Assembly (NCBI GenBank): GCA_944321735.1
Contig: CALUMK010000026.1
Location: forward strand, 1 to 37,765
Length of the DNA: 37,765 nt
Direction: 5' to 3'
DNA from: an uncultured Bacteroidales bacterium
GTDB taxonomy: Bacteria; Bacteroidota; Bacteroidia; Bacteroidales; P3
A program made the translations under genes and the position numbers. This document shows, in pieces, positions 9,198 to 18,271 of the stretch; position 1 is the first letter of the stretch, and every line of letters begins with the position of its first letter. The notes below the pieces were generated by a model. It made no database searches, was not told where the DNA came from, and saw nothing but the letters and a program-made list of their open reading frames with translations.

Positions 9198-10307
9198 ATG
9201 CAAAGGAATAATAGGAGAAACAATGATGGCCGGGGCGGTTTCGGCCGAGGGGACAAGGGCGCCGGCCGCGCGGACAGCGTCAGAGCCAAGAAGGCTTTGG
9301 GGCAGCATTTCTTGAAGAGCCAGGACATAGCCCGGGTCATTGCCCGCTGCGTCCATCCGCAGTATGTTCCGCTCTTGATGCCCGATGGCAGCTTGGACCG
9401 TTTGGCGGCCGGCGCCTTGACGCACGATGCTTCGGAGTTCCGTCCAAAGGATGAGGTGCGTTCCGGTGTGCCGCCTCTTGCCGCCGGCATGGAGTTGCCT
9501 GCAACCGGAAAATCCGAGCTTTCTGGCGACATGCCTTTGCCGGGTACGTGCAGGATGGCAGATTCCGGACTTTCGGCATCTCCTGCTTCAGCTTTGCCGG
9601 TCAAGCCGGTTCATGTATTGGAGATAGGCCCCGGCATGGGCGTGCTGAGCGCTTGCCTCTGGGAAGACCCGATGTTGGATGTCAAGCTGGTGGAACTGGA
9701 TCCCGAATCGGTGGTCTATCTGGCATCGCATTATCCGGATAAGACCCGTGACGGGAAATTGATACCGGCGGATTTCTTGAAAATGGATTTACGGGAAGTG
9801 TTCGGCGGGGAAAGCTTCGTGCTGACGGGGAATTTCCCGTACAATATATCGAGCCAGATTCTGTTCCGGGTCTTGGAATACAAAGATCTTGTGCCGGTGA
9901 TGGGCGGGATGTTCCAGAAGGAAGTGGGCGAGCGGGTTTGCGCCAAGCCGGGCAGCAAGGCATACGGCATCTTGAGCGTGCTGTTGCAAGCTTTCTACTG
10001 TACCGAATATTTGTTCACGGTGGAGGCCGAGGAGTTCCTGCCGCCCCCTAAAGTTCGTTCCTGTGTGATTCGTCTCATCCGCAACGACAGTTTGGCTTTG
10101 GGCTGCGACGAAAAGCTTTTCGTCTATCTTGTCAAGAAGGCTTTTAATCAGAGACGCAAGACGTTGCGCAATGCCTTCAAAGGGATTGAGGAGGAAAAAG
10201 GCTTGTCGACGCGGGATTTTCCGGCGGCGATGCTGGAAAAGCGGGCCGAACAGCTCGGCGTGGAAGATTATGTGGCTTTGGTGAATCTGTTGCGGGCAGA
10301 CCGATGA
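9198..10307 (+). CDS. rsmA: 16S rRNA (adenine1518/1519-N6) dimethyltransferase with extra segments
   Basis: 369 aa, about 100 longer than typical RsmA/KsgA. The enzyme dimethylates two adjacent adenines in helix 45 of 16S rRNA during 30S maturation. Motifs seen are KKALGQHFLK (31-40), the SAM loop LEIGPGMGVL (141-150), NFPYNIS (near 212) and the C-terminal FNQRRKTLRNAFKG. Two additions stand out. One is a basic Arg/Asn/Gly-rich N-terminus of about 28 residues (RNNRRNNDGRGGFGRG). The other is an approximately 80-residue low-complexity insertion (about 55-135) between the QHFLK helix and motif I, where normally only a few residues occur. The ATG at 9198 is the only good start. The catalytic core appears intact. 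Confidence 0.93.
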   Translation: MQRNNRRNNDGRGGFGRGDKGAGRADSVRAKKALGQHFLKSQDIARVIARCVHPQYVPLLMPDGSLDRLAAGALTHDASEFRPKDEVRSGVPPLAAGMELPATGKSELSGDMPLPGTCRMADSGLSASPASALPVKPVHVLEIGPGMGVLSACLWEDPMLDVKLVELDPESVVYLASHYPDKTRDGKLIPADFLKMDLREVFGGESFVLTGNFPYNISSQILFRVLEYKDLVPVMGGMFQKEVGERVCAKPGSKAYGILSVLLQAFYCTEYLFTVEAEEFLPPPKVRSCVIRLIRNDSLALGCDEKLFVYLVKKAFNQRRKTLRNAFKGIEEEKGLSTRDFPAAMLEKRAEQLGVEDYVALVNLLRADR

Positions 10308-10484
10308 GAATGCCTGGACAAATTTATTCCTTTTTGGTTCGCTTGGGCAATTATCAAAAAATCCGTTTGGCAGGCTTCGATAGAGGCATCTGTGTTGTGA
10401 TGTTGCACCGGTGTGTTTCCGTTTGCGCTGGATTCGCGTTGATTCGCCTTGTGGGAAAATAATACCAGTCTCGTGGAAAAATCG

Positions 10485-10492
10485 TATCTTTG
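10485..10492 (+). promoter_or_regulatory. Probable -7 element for the M6 protease gene
   Basis: TATCTTTG matches TAnnTTTG and lies 110 bases before the ATG at 10603. There is no TTTG at the expected -33 spacing. Nothing else is evident in 10308-10602. Confidence 0.4.
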
Positions 10493-10602
10493 TCTCTTTA
10501 TAATAGGCTTTGCCGGTATGGCTTGCCTCGGAAGGGCGGCTGCCGCATGGCCGGAATCCGGCAAGGAAAGGATTGACAACCATAGAACAACCAATAATCG
10601 AT

Positions 10603-12513
10603 ATGAAGAGAGTTTTTTTGATTTGCATGGCGGCCTTGATGTCGTTGTCCATGCTGAAAGCCGCGCCGGCCTATAACCGGCCCATCGAGTTCAAACAAGC
10701 CGACGGCACGACGATTACGGTTTACCTGCGGGGAGACGAGCGCGTGCATTGGGTCGAAAGCTTGGATGGCTATACTTTGCTCAATCAGGACGGGCAGCTG
10801 TATTATGCCGTTCTGGACGAAAGCGGCAACATGGTGCCCTCCACGGTCAAAGCCCATGCGCAGGCAGACCGGACGGAAGCCGAGGCTATGTTCGTGCGGA
10901 AGATTTCCAAAGGCTTGCGGTATTCAGCTTCCCAGATAGAGAGCCGCATGGCCAAGTGGAAAGCTCCTGCCGATGCGGCCGCCAAGACAGGGAAAAAGGA
11001 AATCCTGACCGACACGGTGGTCCGCAAGATTCCTGTCATACTGGTCAATTTCCAGAACGTGAAGATGGTCACGCCCAAGGAATCCTACGACTCCTTGATA
11101 ACGATGCAGGGCTACCAGGCGCACGGATGCGCGGGCAGCTTCGTGGATTATTTCCTGGACAACAGCCGGGGTCTCTTCCATTTCCAGCCGGATGTGTACG
11201 GGCCGGTGGATCTGCCCTATACCCGGTATTATTACGGTAACAATGACATGTACGGGAACGACCAGAATGCCGCGCAGATGATTGAGGATGCCTGCCGTCT
11301 GGCCGATTCTCTTTATGATGTGGATTTCAGCCAGTACGATGCCGATGGCGACGGAGCCGTGGACGGGATGCATATCATTTATGCCGGACAGGGCGAGGAA
11401 ACGACATTGCAGGGCGAGGCCGTGTGGGCGCATCAGGGATTCTTGGACCGCTCCTTGACCTTGGACGGGGTGGACATGTGGATGTACGCTTGTTCGGGCG
11501 AGCTTTCCCATGAAAATGATTTTGCGTACATCGGTGCTTTGGTGCATGAGATGAGCCATGTGCTCCGCCTGCCGGACCTGTACGATTGCGATTATGATGG
11601 AAGCGGCGGTGTTTCGGTGGATCCGGGAGAATTCGACATCATGGCGTACGGTACCTACAACAACGGGGGCAAGACGCCGCCTTTGCATAATGCGTGGTGC
11701 CGCAGCGAGCTGGGTTGGCTGGAACGCCAGTCGCTGGAGGACAGTTGCGTGATTGAGATGAAGAACGTGGAAGAGGCCACCAAGGCTTTTGTGATAGAGT
11801 CGCCTACCGAGGGCGAATATTTCGTCTTGGATTACCGGGGCGGGGAAAGCCGCTGGGATACGGCTATTCCGGGCTACGGCCTGCTGATATACGCGATCAA
11901 TGAAAACGTGCCGGGCTTCGGGTACGACCTGAACCAGACCAACAACAATCCCGCCCGGAGAGGTTTTTACATCAAGCAGGCGGATGGCGGAAACAATTCC
12001 GGGGCCGAGATGGGACCGGAAACGCCTTATCCTACGGCTGACAACACCGAGTTCACCGACCAGAGCTCGCCCAATTCCCGGACTACTACCGGTGCCTGGA
12101 CGCAGAAGCCGGTGACGGAAATCTCCTGGATGGACAGCAGCGCGGGCATCACCTTCCTTTTCATGGGAGGCGGCGATTCGATTTACGACAATCTGGGCCA
12201 TGTGAGGGCGGTTCCGGGAGATACGACCGGCGGTGGGGACGACACGACTTCCGTGGCTCGTCTTGAAGCGATGGAGTCGGTAAAGGTTTGGCCTAACCCG
12301 GTTTCGTCTTCTTTCACGGTTTCCGCGCAGGAAGCCTTGTCGTATGTGGCACTTTACAATTTGCAGGGACAGATGTGCCTGCGTCGGGAAGCCCATGGGG
12401 CGGAAAGCCTTGAAGTAAGCGTGTCCGCCTTGCCGGACGGTTTCTATGTGGTGGAAGTCGTAAGCCTGGATGGCAGACGGTCGTTCCGGGGCAAATTGCT
12501 CAAGCAGCTTTAG
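10603..12513 (+). CDS. M6 family metalloprotease with T9SS sorting domain
   Basis: 636 aa from the ATG at 10603. The frame opens earlier, but MKRVFLICMAALMSLSML is the signal peptide. The propeptide-like region PIEFKQADGTTITVYLRGDE followed by VHWVESLDGYTLL is typical of secreted Bacteroidales M6 peptidases. The zinc site is HEMSHVLRLPDLYD (near residues 315-328), and DGMHIIYAGQGEE and DIMAYGTYNNG are the conserved flanking motifs. The C-terminal ~75 residues (VKVWPNPVSSSFTVS to FRGKLLKQL) form a Por/T9SS type A sorting domain, so the protease should cross the outer membrane and be surface-attached or released. Substrates are unknown. The glycosyltransferase gene starts 24 bases after its stop. 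Confidence 0.92.
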   Translation: MKRVFLICMAALMSLSMLKAAPAYNRPIEFKQADGTTITVYLRGDERVHWVESLDGYTLLNQDGQLYYAVLDESGNMVPSTVKAHAQADRTEAEAMFVRKISKGLRYSASQIESRMAKWKAPADAAAKTGKKEILTDTVVRKIPVILVNFQNVKMVTPKESYDSLITMQGYQAHGCAGSFVDYFLDNSRGLFHFQPDVYGPVDLPYTRYYYGNNDMYGNDQNAAQMIEDACRLADSLYDVDFSQYDADGDGAVDGMHIIYAGQGEETTLQGEAVWAHQGFLDRSLTLDGVDMWMYACSGELSHENDFAYIGALVHEMSHVLRLPDLYDCDYDGSGGVSVDPGEFDIMAYGTYNNGGKTPPLHNAWCRSELGWLERQSLEDSCVIEMKNVEEATKAFVIESPTEGEYFVLDYRGGESRWDTAIPGYGLLIYAINENVPGFGYDLNQTNNNPARRGFYIKQADGGNNSGAEMGPETPYPTADNTEFTDQSSPNSRTTTGAWTQKPVTEISWMDSSAGITFLFMGGGDSIYDNLGHVRAVPGDTTGGGDDTTSVARLEAMESVKVWPNPVSSSFTVSAQEALSYVALYNLQGQMCLRREAHGAESLEVSVSALPDGFYVVEVVSLDGRRSFRGKLLKQL

Positions 12514-12537
12514 GATTCGGGTTCATGCTTAGGTGAG

Positions 12538-14184
12538 ATGGAGGCAGGGGCAAGGTCTTTCCGGTTTTTGGTGGCGGTTCCCGCCATGGATGAGCCAAGC
12601 TTGCCTCGGATGCTTTCAAGCCTGGATGCCCAGACTTGTTTGCCGGAGGCGGTTTTTGTCTGCATCAACCAGCCTGCGGCCTATTACGGAGACGGTTCTT
12701 CGGAACATGCGCGTGTCTGCGAGGTCAATGAAGCGGCCTTCCGGCAGTTGGAGCGTATGGTTGCGGGGAACCGTTTCTCGTTCCCGGTGGTCTTGATAGA
12801 CCGTTATAGTCCCGGCAGGGCTTGGGATGCCAAGCATTACGGGGTGGGATGGGCGCGGAAAACAGCCATGGATGCGGCTTTGGAGTACGCCCGGTCGCGA
12901 CCTTGGCCTTTGGAGAGGGTTTTGCTGGCTTGCATGGATGCCGATACCTTGTATCCGGAGGATTATCTGGAATGCCAGGCGGCTCTGTTTGCAGCTTGTC
13001 CCGAGGCCTTGGCCTTGTCCAATCCCTATTACCATTTCTTGGAGGAAGGTCTTGCCGGGGCGAAGCTTTTGGGATGGAAAGCCGGGACGGTTGTTGCAGG
13101 AAATGTTCCGTCCGGTATGTTTCCGCAAGAGACGGTCCTGGAGGGGATTTCCTCGTCCGGTCCGGCCCATGCGGGCTTGTCCGATTCGGTTCCGGACTGT
13201 TCTTTGGACGTGAACGGGGCGGGAAGCGATTCGGAAAAACGGGCCTGCGCCATGCTGCATTACGAGGTCTATATGCGTTCCTATGCTTTGAACCTCATGC
13301 TCGTCGGGCATCCTTATGCGCTTACGGCGGTAGGTTCGTCCATGTCCTGCACTTTGGAGGCGTACAGGAAAATCGGCGGAATCTCCCCCTTCAAAAGCGG
13401 GGAGGATTTCTATTTCTTGCAGAAGATGCTGAAAACGGGCGCGGTCTTGCGGCATAGCCCCGCTTTGAGCCATCCTTCGCCCAGGCTCAGCACCCGGGTG
13501 TTCTTTGGCACGGGGCCGGCTTTGAACAAGGGGGTGGAAGGGCAATGGGCTTCGTATCCGATTTATCCGATGTCCTTGTTCGGACGGATGCAGGATGCTT
13601 ACGAGGCTTTGCCGGATTTGTACGATTTCTTGTGCGGGCCGGAAGTCCCGGACGGGCTTTGCAGGCCTTTGGCTCGGAAGTTCGATTTCTGGGGTGCGGC
13701 TTTCGGATCAGATTGGTGGAAGCCGATAAAGGCGCATTGCGGGGGGCGGAAGGCGCAGTTTGTACGAGCCTGCATGGAGAAGTTCGATGCCTTGCGTTCC
13801 CTGCAATTCCTGAAGGCTTCCTATGTGCAGGACAATAGGCAGGATTGGCTGAATCTGCGGGAACTTTGCCATGAGCTGTGGGGCAGACTCGGTCTGGATA
13901 GGGTATCGGTGGAAGTTTTTGAAGCGGATGACCGGCAGTTGACAGGCTGGAGTGCGTGCCGGCAGCGGCGTTTGGCGGCTTTGGCGGGAATCGATGCTGG
14001 CGAAGCCGGTATGCAGGGCGAGGGGCAGGATACGGGAAAGGCCGGTGGAGCGTGCATCGTTGCGCCTGGCGGATGGTCTTCTTTGCAAGATTTGAGCTTG
14101 GAGGATTGGGAATCAATAAGGGATTTTTTGTTTTTATGCGAACGCAAGATGCAGAAGGAGCAGCCTTTGCTCCGATGGTCGTGA
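12538..14184 (+). CDS. Family 2-like glycosyltransferase, unknown acceptor
   Basis: 548 aa. The N-terminal part has a GT-A-like pattern: FLVAVPAMDEPSLPRMLSSL, then VLLACMDADTLYPEDYL (residues about 129-145) with a DxD-type metal site. FKSGEDFYFLQKM follows near residue 285 as the acceptor-loop ED motif. There is no signal peptide or clear membrane segment. Residues about 190-238 form a Ser/Gly/Asp-rich, poorly conserved-looking insertion. A second Gly/Ala-rich stretch lies near the C-terminus (DAGEAGMQGEGQDTGKAGG). It starts 24 bases after the protease gene and overlaps miaA, so the three probably share a transcript. A role in modifying a surface molecule is inference; no sugar specificity can be read. 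Confidence 0.72.
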   Translation: MEAGARSFRFLVAVPAMDEPSLPRMLSSLDAQTCLPEAVFVCINQPAAYYGDGSSEHARVCEVNEAAFRQLERMVAGNRFSFPVVLIDRYSPGRAWDAKHYGVGWARKTAMDAALEYARSRPWPLERVLLACMDADTLYPEDYLECQAALFAACPEALALSNPYYHFLEEGLAGAKLLGWKAGTVVAGNVPSGMFPQETVLEGISSSGPAHAGLSDSVPDCSLDVNGAGSDSEKRACAMLHYEVYMRSYALNLMLVGHPYALTAVGSSMSCTLEAYRKIGGISPFKSGEDFYFLQKMLKTGAVLRHSPALSHPSPRLSTRVFFGTGPALNKGVEGQWASYPIYPMSLFGRMQDAYEALPDLYDFLCGPEVPDGLCRPLARKFDFWGAAFGSDWWKPIKAHCGGRKAQFVRACMEKFDALRSLQFLKASYVQDNRQDWLNLRELCHELWGRLGLDRVSVEVFEADDRQLTGWSACRQRRLAALAGIDAGEAGMQGEGQDTGKAGGACIVAPGGWSSLQDLSLEDWESIRDFLFLCERKMQKEQPLLRWS

Positions 14185-15095
14185 TTCTGGGTCCCACGGC
14201 AAGCGGGAAAACCGCTTTGGCAGTTGAGCTGGCTCGCCGTTTGGGCGGGGAGGTGCTCAGCGCCGATTCGCGGCAGGTGTACCGGGGCATGGACTTGGGA
14301 ACAGGCAAGGATTTGTCGGAGTATTCGGGGGTGGATGCGGCCACGGGCGAGCCTTTTTTGGTGCCGTATCATCTGATGGATGTGGCTGAAGCGGGGGAGG
14401 AATACAATATTTTTCGTTACCAGCAGGCTTTTGATGAGGCTTACCGGGAGGTTTCTGCCCGGGGGCGGGTGGCTGTCTTGTGCGGGGGCAGCGGCTTGTA
14501 TCTGTCGGCGGCTTTGGGGAAGAAGCGTTTCAGGGAAGTGCCTAGGAACGAAGGGCTGCGGCGGTCTTTGGAAAGCAAGAGCGATGCCGGGCTGGCCGAA
14601 TTGCTGGCTTCTTACGGGCCTTTGCATAACCATACCGATACAGAGACGAGGGAGCGTTGCTTGCGGGCGATAGAGATTGCGGACTTTGAACGCCGTTGTC
14701 CGGATGCGGGGCGGGTGGTGCCGAGGTCGTTGCTGTTCGGTATCGCGTTCGAGCCGGAGGAATTACGCCGACGAATCGGGCAACGTCTGGATGCCCGTCT
14801 GCAGGCAGGTATGGTGCAGGAGGTGCAGGGGCTGCTGGACCGGGGCTTGAAGCCGGAGCAGTTGTTGTATTACGGCTTGGAATACAAGTTCATCACTCGT
14901 TATATTTTAGGCGAATTGTCGTTCGCGGAAATGCGGGAGCAGTTATATTTTGCGATATGCCAGTTTGCCAAGCGGCAGCGGACTTGGTTCCGCAAGATGG
15001 AGCGCGAGGGCTACCGGATCGAATGGCTCGACGGCAATCTTTCCTTGGAAGCTAAGACCGCCTTGGTATTAGGGAAATTCCGTGCATGGCTATGA
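14175..15095 (+). CDS. miaA: tRNA dimethylallyltransferase
   Basis: 306 aa from the ATG at 14175. The enzyme transfers dimethylallyl from DMAPP to A37 of tRNAs reading UNN codons. The P-loop GPTASGKT sits at residues 6-13, followed by DSRQVYRGMDLGTGK, and VLCGGSGLYL is the substrate-channel motif. The insertion region between is short, as in the MiaA2-type proteins of Bacteroides. The C-terminal FAKRQRTWFRK is the conserved tRNA-contacting motif. An alternative ATG at 14136 would give 319 aa and a longer overlap with the glycosyltransferase gene. The shorter start was preferred for its 10-bp overlap and family length, but neither has a well-placed ribosome site. Confidence 0.92.
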   Translation: MVVILGPTASGKTALAVELARRLGGEVLSADSRQVYRGMDLGTGKDLSEYSGVDAATGEPFLVPYHLMDVAEAGEEYNIFRYQQAFDEAYREVSARGRVAVLCGGSGLYLSAALGKKRFREVPRNEGLRRSLESKSDAGLAELLASYGPLHNHTDTETRERCLRAIEIADFERRCPDAGRVVPRSLLFGIAFEPEELRRRIGQRLDARLQAGMVQEVQGLLDRGLKPEQLLYYGLEYKFITRYILGELSFAEMREQLYFAICQFAKRQRTWFRKMEREGYRIEWLDGNLSLEAKTALVLGKFRAWL

Positions 15096-15155
15096 ATCGG
15101 ACTTTCGCAAATTGTCCATGTTTTTCTTGCTATAAGCCTCTCCTCTGGCCATTGG

Positions 15156-15407
15156 TTATATGTCCTTGCCCTGTTTGTACAAATAGTCTGGGGCAAAATC
15201 TGCTCCATTATACCATTCCAAGGTCCAGTGTGTCAAACCGAATTGGATGAAGTGATTCAAGTCTTTCAAAGGTTCGAACATTTTCCCTTTTAGCAAAGGA
15301 AAGAAATTGACACGTTTCTTTTTCCCATTGCTGAATGACAAATCCATGGTATAGTCTTTGACATATTCCACATCGGTTACTCGGATTAAATCAAGGTCTT
15401 CTGCCAT
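15156..15407 (-). CDS. DUF2442 domain protein
   Basis: 83 aa. It starts MAEDLDLIRVTDVEYVKDYTM and continues LSFSNGKKKRVNFFPLL, then HWTLEWYNGADFAPDYLY, the DUF2442 pattern. It lies 79 bases downstream of the DUF4160 gene on the same strand, and the two families commonly sit side by side. Such pairs have a toxin-antitoxin-like arrangement, but no catalytic motif is visible and the role is unknown. Codons are AT-richer than neighbouring miaA, consistent with acquisition. Confidence 0.85.
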   Translation of the reverse strand: MAEDLDLIRVTDVEYVKDYTMDLSFSNGKKKRVNFFPLLKGKMFEPLKDLNHFIQFGLTHWTLEWYNGADFAPDYLYKQGKDI

Positions 15408-15486
15408 TTCTAATTTGGTTTAAGGGGTAGCTTCGCCGAGCCTTGTTGTCTCGGGGCGCTTGACCCGTGTTTGGATTGTGCTCGTT

Positions 15487-15744
15487 TTAATGCAATGCGG
15501 GTATTTTTTGCGGTTCTTCTCCATTCTGAAGGCGTTCCCAGTTTGCAATAAGTTCGTTTTTGTGTAAATCCATCCAACGGAAAACTTGTTTTAGGACATT
15601 GCGAGGCATTGTGCCTTTTACAATCCCTTGGTCTATGGTGATGATAGCCTCATAATCCCCGTATCGAATATGGAAATGAGGGGGATTGTGGTCTGATGCA
15701 AACATCAGGACAATGATTCCGAAAAAACGGCTTATTTCTGGCAT
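15487..15744 (-). CDS. DUF4160 domain protein
   Basis: 85 aa. It has the family signature MPEISRFFGIIVLMFASDHN, then PPHFHIRYGDYEAIITID, with a His-rich HxPPHFH centre. It ends with a helical segment (FRWMDLHKNELIANWERLQ). It is the first gene of a two-gene minus-strand unit with DUF2442. The function is undetermined; a small toxin-antitoxin-like module is one possibility. A hairpin-repeat cluster begins 18 bases upstream of its start. Confidence 0.87.
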   Translation of the reverse strand: MPEISRFFGIIVLMFASDHNPPHFHIRYGDYEAIITIDQGIVKGTMPRNVLKQVFRWMDLHKNELIANWERLQNGEEPQKIPALH

Positions 15745-15761
15745 TTCTTATTCTATTAGAT

Positions 15762-16146
15762 GACAAAGATAGCGAAAGTCGAGCGCCATGCAAAAGGAGC
15801 TTGCTCAGTTTTGCATGGCCGAGACGCATCCTATCTTCGATGCAATCAAAGATAGCGAAAGTCGAGCGCAGAGGCAAAAGCCCCGATTAAGCCGAGTGCC
15901 ATGCCAAGGCATTTCCTTCCTTGAGCATGGCCTGGGCGGAGGGGCTTCGGCGTAGCCACCCTTGCTTTGACTATGCCGAGACCAAGCAAAGCCCCGATTA
16001 AGCCGAGAGCCATGCCAAGCAATTCCCATGCTTGAGAATGGCCGAGGCGCAGGGGCTTCGGCGAAGCTAATCTTCGGCAACGCCAGCGATAGCGAAAGGT
16101 GAGAGCAATGGCAACAAGCTTGACGCTGCTCTCGGCTTATCGCAAG
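15762..16146. repeat. Cluster of nested hairpin intergenic repeats
   Basis: GATAGCGAAAGTCGAGCG occurs at 15769 and 15851, with a relative (GATAGCGAAAGGTGAGAG) at 16087. AGCCCCGATTAAGCCGAG occurs at 15879 and 15990. GGGGCTTCGGCG(T/A)AGC occurs at 15941 and 16052. Units fold: CCATGCAAAA/TTTTGCATGG (15787-15819) is a perfect 10-bp stem, and AGCCCC pairs with the later GGGGCT in two units. This fills the divergent intergenic region between DUF4160 and the lamin-tail gene. It resembles the family of Bacteroides intergenic repeats built on AAAGATAG, as I recall them. Confidence 0.75.
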
Positions 16147-16186
16147 GGTTGGCTTCGCCGAGCAAGGGTTAAGATTTTGTGAAAGG

Positions 16187-16217
16187 TTTGGGATTTGGGG
16201 ACGGTGGTGTATTTTTG
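16187..16217 (+). promoter_or_regulatory. Promoter of the lamin-tail T9SS protein gene
   Basis: TTTG (16187-16190), 19 bases, TATTTTTG (16210-16217): a perfect Bacteroidota match. A second -7-like TAACTTTG lies at 16274-16281, but its nearest TTTG is 24 bases away. The start codon is at 16317. Confidence 0.7.
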
Positions 16218-16316
16218 CGCGCCGTTTAGAGTACGGGCCAGCGTTTTTGTGTCCGGAAAACGTAGAAATAATGTAACTTTGCATTCAAAATGGCAATCAA
16301 CCAAAACGCAATAATT

Positions 16317-18044
16317 ATGAAAAAGGAAATGATTATTCTGACAGCTGCCCTTCTCGGCATGGGGATGGCTTCTGCGCAAGAACAAGAAGTGACGTATTCC
16401 GATTTGATTATTTCGGAGTATGTGGAAGGTTCAGGCCAGAACAAAGCTTTGGAACTGTACAACGGAACCGGTGCCGATGTGGATCTCTCCGCTTATTCGT
16501 TAATGAAGCAGACCAATGGTGCTGGAGAATACACCAATGAAGTGACATTGACTGGAACATTGGCGGCGGGGGCTACTTATGTTATTGTCAATAGCGGGAC
16601 ATCGAGCAAACCTGTGGATGCTGAATTAGCAGCATTGGCTGATTTGACAGAGAATAAGATTACGGCATTCAATGGCGATGATGCTGTGGCTTTGTTTAAA
16701 AATGGAGAAAAAATTGATGAAGTTGGTGTCTTTAATTGCGGAAAGGATAATAAGTGGGGCGAGGATGTGACCTTGCGTCGTATCTATGGCGAAGGTCCTA
16801 CCGCAACTTACGACCCTTCGGAATGGACGGAAGCCGACAAGGATGATTTCTCGGATGTAGGCAAATTCGGTGCCGATGTGGAAGCTCCTTCCATCCGTAT
16901 GGTAACGGGTGAAGCCAGCGATCCCAATACCATCATGGTGCATGTTACGGAACTCTTGGATTCGATTTCGGCTGTGACGGTATCCAATTACAGCTTGGAC
17001 AACGGAGCCACCGTTGATTCGGCCGTTTACGAATCCGATAGGGAATACGTGGTTCTGAAGACTTCGGCATTGACTCCGACTACCGAATACACGATTACCG
17101 TTAACGGTGTAACCGACCGTGCCGGCAACGCGATGAACAATGCCACCTATACCTTCACTTTCGGTTATATCGATGTGGAAAATCTGGCGGCTTTGAACGA
17201 TTTGCGCGAAAGCTATGTGGAAGGCCAGGCTTACCGTATCACCAACCCGGTGGTAGTGACCGCCGTGATTGGCAAGTTCGGCAGCGGTCAGAACACCACC
17301 AACGTATGGGTGCAGGATCAGGGTTGCGAAACCACGCTTGGTCATTCGATGATGCTGTACCGGATTGAAGAGAACGCTTCGAACCTGCAAGTGGGCAGCG
17401 TGATCAACAACTTGATAGGCCAGTTGACCGTCTATAACGATTTGATTGAAATGCAGTACATCGACGAGGCTTCGATGGAAATAACCGGAGAAACCGCCGA
17501 TGTGACGGTGACCACGGTGACGGTTGCCGAACTTTTGGGCGAAAACGGCATGGATTACCAGAATGCCTTAGTCCGCATTGATGGGGTGATTTTTGCCGAA
17601 ACAGGTTCTTTTGAAGAAAATACCAGCTACAATATCTCGGACGGTACCAGCACCATCGTGTTCCGTACCAACCGTGAAGGCAGCTATCTGGGTGAAGCCA
17701 TTCCTACTGAGGAAGTCAGCGTGATCGGTTATATCGGCTGGTACAACAACCAGGCGCAGATTCTGCCTCGTGTCAAGGAAGATATCTTCACGCCTTCGGC
17801 CAATGAATCCGCTCGTCGAATCGAAGTGGCTGTTTATCCCAATCCTACCGATGGCGAGCTGAACGTTCGCGCGGAAGGCCGTTTCGACTTGAATGTATAT
17901 TCTGTCGGCGGCACGTTGGTACTGGCTCAGGAAGGCTTGGACAGCGAAGCCCGAATCGACCTCTCCGGCCTGTCCAAAGGCGTTTACCTGATGGAAGTGA
18001 AGACCGCTGAAGGTTCGGCCATGAACAAGGTGGTTGTCCGTTAA
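16317..18044 (+). CDS. Lamin-tail domain T9SS cargo protein
   Basis: 575 aa from the ATG at 16317, where MKKEMIILTAALLGMGMASA is the signal peptide; the frame extends 9 codons upstream. Domains in order: a lamin-tail domain (about 30-165: DLIISEYVEGSGQNKALELYNGTG), an SbsA-type Ig-like domain (about 190-280: TEYTITVNGVTDRAGN), a DUF5689/OB-fold-like region (about 290-490, with DYQNALVRIDGVIF and VSVIGYIGWYNNQAQILPRVKE), and a T9SS type A tail (VYPNPTDGELNV to MNKVVVR). Lamin-tail plus OB-like domains are typical of secreted nucleases and adhesins, but no nuclease motif is present here. It precedes an endonuclease I gene on the same strand, separated by a terminator. A helper or DNA-binding role is inference. 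Confidence 0.85.
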   Translation: MKKEMIILTAALLGMGMASAQEQEVTYSDLIISEYVEGSGQNKALELYNGTGADVDLSAYSLMKQTNGAGEYTNEVTLTGTLAAGATYVIVNSGTSSKPVDAELAALADLTENKITAFNGDDAVALFKNGEKIDEVGVFNCGKDNKWGEDVTLRRIYGEGPTATYDPSEWTEADKDDFSDVGKFGADVEAPSIRMVTGEASDPNTIMVHVTELLDSISAVTVSNYSLDNGATVDSAVYESDREYVVLKTSALTPTTEYTITVNGVTDRAGNAMNNATYTFTFGYIDVENLAALNDLRESYVEGQAYRITNPVVVTAVIGKFGSGQNTTNVWVQDQGCETTLGHSMMLYRIEENASNLQVGSVINNLIGQLTVYNDLIEMQYIDEASMEITGETADVTVTTVTVAELLGENGMDYQNALVRIDGVIFAETGSFEENTSYNISDGTSTIVFRTNREGSYLGEAIPTEEVSVIGYIGWYNNQAQILPRVKEDIFTPSANESARRIEVAVYPNPTDGELNVRAEGRFDLNVYSVGGTLVLAQEGLDSEARIDLSGLSKGVYLMEVKTAEGSAMNKVVVR

Positions 18045-18123
18045 TCATTATTGATAGTTTGGCTTTTGCCTCGGGAAAATTGAATCCCTTTTCGGGATGA
18101 CGGAATTTCTCTGTTCAACGAAG

Positions 18124-18162
18124 CGGCCCTGTCGGAGTTTTCTCTGGCAGGGTCGTTTTTTT
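18124..18162 (+). terminator. Rho-independent terminator after the lamin-tail gene
   Basis: CGGCCCTGTCGGAG pairs with CTCTGGCAGGGTCG (14-bp stem with G-U pairs), followed by seven T residues. Confidence 0.85.
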
Positions 18163-18271
18163 GCAGTATCTGCATCGTTTAACGGGCGCAATCCTGTGCG
18201 TCCGTTTTTTTGTGTATGTTTGCGCGCTGTTTGGGGGCTGCTATGGCTTCGGAAGCCTAAAAAATACTATT

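Noticed and set aside
10924-12396. Long minus-strand open frame (490 codons) opposite the M6 protease
   Set aside because: Composition is a mirror of the GC-rich protease gene, with no recognisable domain, and the plus strand carries the catalytic and sorting motifs.
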